From Flavobacteriaceae bacterium (lineage in GTDB: Bacteria > Bacteroidota > Bacteroidia > Flavobacteriales > Flavobacteriaceae): 7,685 bases of DNA. Positions 6,811-7,685 of this stretch are shown here, piece after piece. The notes under the pieces were generated by a model that did no database searches, was not told the origin of the DNA, and was given only the letters and a program-made list of their open reading frames with translations. Each line of letters starts with the position of its first letter. Position 1 is the first letter of the stretch. A program made the position numbers and the translations under genes. Where the stretch lies: contig DAOUPU010000116.1 in assembly GCA_030625995.1 (NCBI GenBank), forward strand, positions 1 through 7,685, in the 5' to 3' direction.

Positions 6811-6830
6811 GCCTGCCTTCCGCAGGCTGG
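6811..6830. repeat. Second, imperfect GC-rich palindrome (hairpin)
   Basis: GCCTGC (6811-6816) and GCAGGC (6822-6827) form a perfect 6-bp stem around a CTTCC loop. The left half shares GCCTGCC with the palindrome at 5011-5031, and the whole looks like a decayed member of the same family. It lies upstream of gcvT and of the aminopeptidase gene in AT-rich DNA. If transcription of gcvT starts beyond it, it would be in the 5' leader. Confidence 0.6.
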
Positions 6831-6975
6831 TTCGCTATCAATCATTCCCTAGGATGAGAAAAATTTTTGCATGCTCGCTTCATGTTTTAATTTTTTACGA
6901 ATTTATAAAATATTGCTTGAAAGATAAAAGACCTATAGTTGTTTTATTTTTAAATTACATTTTAAAATACTTTAT

Positions 6976-6983
6976 TATATTTG
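6976..6983 (+). promoter_or_regulatory. Candidate -7 promoter element of the aminopeptidase gene
   Basis: TATATTTG exactly matches the Bacteroidota TAnnTTTG element and ends 18 nt before the ATG at 7002, so transcription would begin roughly 12-14 nt before the start codon. The nearest upstream TTG (6939-6941) is 34 bp away, too far for a normal -33 element; the expected position is a T-run instead. The orientation and distance fit, but a chance match cannot be excluded. Confidence 0.45.
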
Positions 6984-7001
6984 GATTCTAAATTATAACA
7001 G

Positions 7002-7685
7002 ATGAGAATATTACTACTATTCCTTATGGGCTTAACTGTCCAAGTTAGTATTTCACAAACCGATTTGCCGCAAGATTATTTGTCATCCGATTTTCATAAA
7101 GGCAGAAGAGATGCCTTAAGGACATCCATGCCGAAGAATTCTGTTGCCATATTTTTTGCCGCAGCAACTAGAAACAGATCAAACGATGTAGAATATATTT
7201 ATCATCAAGATCCAAATTTCCATTATTTAACCGGATATAATGAACCGCATGCTATATTGTTAATCTTTTCTGATGAGCAAAGCAATGGAGAGTCTGCATA
7301 CAATGAATTAATTTTTGTTCAAAAGAGAAATGAACTTTATGAAAGGTGGATGGGAAGACGATTGGGTGTTGAAGGTGTTCAGAGTAATCTTGGGTTTAAT
7401 AATGTTTATAATGGGGAGGATTTTGTTGATTTTCCTATCGATTTTTTGAGCTTTGATAAAATCCTTTTTACGGATTTTAAGAATGATGTTCGAAATAGCG
7501 GTCGTGAAAAACCAAATTTATATACACTGATCGAGCAGTTTAAAACTATGGTTAATTACAGTGCGGGCCCCACTGAAGTACCCGTTGATGGTCAATTTGT
7601 AGAAGTAAAAACAAATATTGATGTAGAAAGTCTACAAAACCTGATGGGGGGCTTACGAGAAATAAAATCCAAGGATGAACTAAAA
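7002..7685 (+). CDS. Secreted aminopeptidase P family protein (N-terminal part)
   Basis: The reading frame runs open to the window edge, giving 228 residues of an incomplete protein. A signal peptide (MRILLLFLMGLTVQVSIS, cleavage probably near 18-20) points to export to the periplasm or beyond. Residues about 29-180 match the aminopeptidase P N-terminal (AMP_N, creatinase-N-like) domain, with FHKGRRDALR (31-40), SVAIFFAAATRNRSNDVEY (47-65) and YHQDPNFHYLTGYNEPHAIL (67-86), close to E. coli PepP. The last residues GGLREIKSKDEL (216-227) match the linker leading into the metallopeptidase domain, where the dimetal ligands would lie, outside the window. Family members remove an N-terminal residue that precedes proline. 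The exported form suggests use of peptides outside the cytoplasm. Activity cannot be judged without the missing catalytic half. It is divergent from gcvT and has a candidate -7 element at 6976. Confidence 0.9.
   Translation, partial: MRILLLFLMGLTVQVSISQTDLPQDYLSSDFHKGRRDALRTSMPKNSVAIFFAAATRNRSNDVEYIYHQDPNFHYLTGYNEPHAILLIFSDEQSNGESAYNELIFVQKRNELYERWMGRRLGVEGVQSNLGFNNVYNGEDFVDFPIDFLSFDKILFTDFKNDVRNSGREKPNLYTLIEQFKTMVNYSAGPTEVPVDGQFVEVKTNIDVESLQNLMGGLREIKSKDELK

Noticed and set aside
6775..7001. Glycine riboswitch or small plus-strand gene upstream of gcvT
   Set aside because: No aptamer-like conserved segments were recognised in the gcvT leader. The plus-strand frame starting near 6773 overlaps the gcvT start and contains the repeat, with no protein-like features.

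Overview
The window looks like a chromosomal segment of a Bacteroidota bacterium, most likely a marine-type flavobacterium. The DNA is strongly AT-rich. Intergenic regions carry TAnnTTTG motifs of the Bacteroidota -7 type, no strong Shine-Dalgarno sequences stand out, and several proteins resemble flavobacterial forms (a DUF3179 lipoprotein paired with an outer-membrane-type protein, and a secreted aminopeptidase P). No rRNA, tRNA, CRISPR array, phage module or defence island is visible.

Left part, all on the minus strand and read right to left: rmuC (3436-4752), a predicted outer-membrane beta-barrel protein (2402-3346), a DUF3179 lipoprotein (1288-2382) and a YheT-type alpha/beta hydrolase (125-1090). 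The barrel and DUF3179 genes are 19 bp apart and very probably co-transcribed. Between the DUF3179 gene and the hydrolase lies a palindromic, MITE-like element of about 155 bp (1139-1294). It has near-perfect terminal inverted repeats, a long internal hairpin and flanking CTAATTA direct repeats, and its edge supplies the DUF3179 stop codon.

Middle: a 341-bp AT-rich divergent intergenic region (4753-5093) separates rmuC from a small plus-strand PlsC-type acyltransferase gene with a GTG start (5094-5657). It contains a perfect 20-bp GC-rich palindrome. The acyltransferase gene converges on gcvT (5692-6774, minus), the aminomethyltransferase of the glycine cleavage system.

Right part: a 227-bp divergent intergenic region holds a second, imperfect relative of the GC palindrome and a good -7 motif. 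It leads into a secreted aminopeptidase P family gene (7002 to the window end, incomplete).

Most genes are ordinary core or housekeeping functions: genome maintenance, phospholipid acylation, one-carbon/glycine metabolism and peptide degradation. The less understood material is the barrel/DUF3179 pair and the two classes of intergenic repeat. I saw no convincing new multi-gene system. Two starts were moved inward from TTG to ATG: the hydrolase to 1090 and the barrel protein to 3346.
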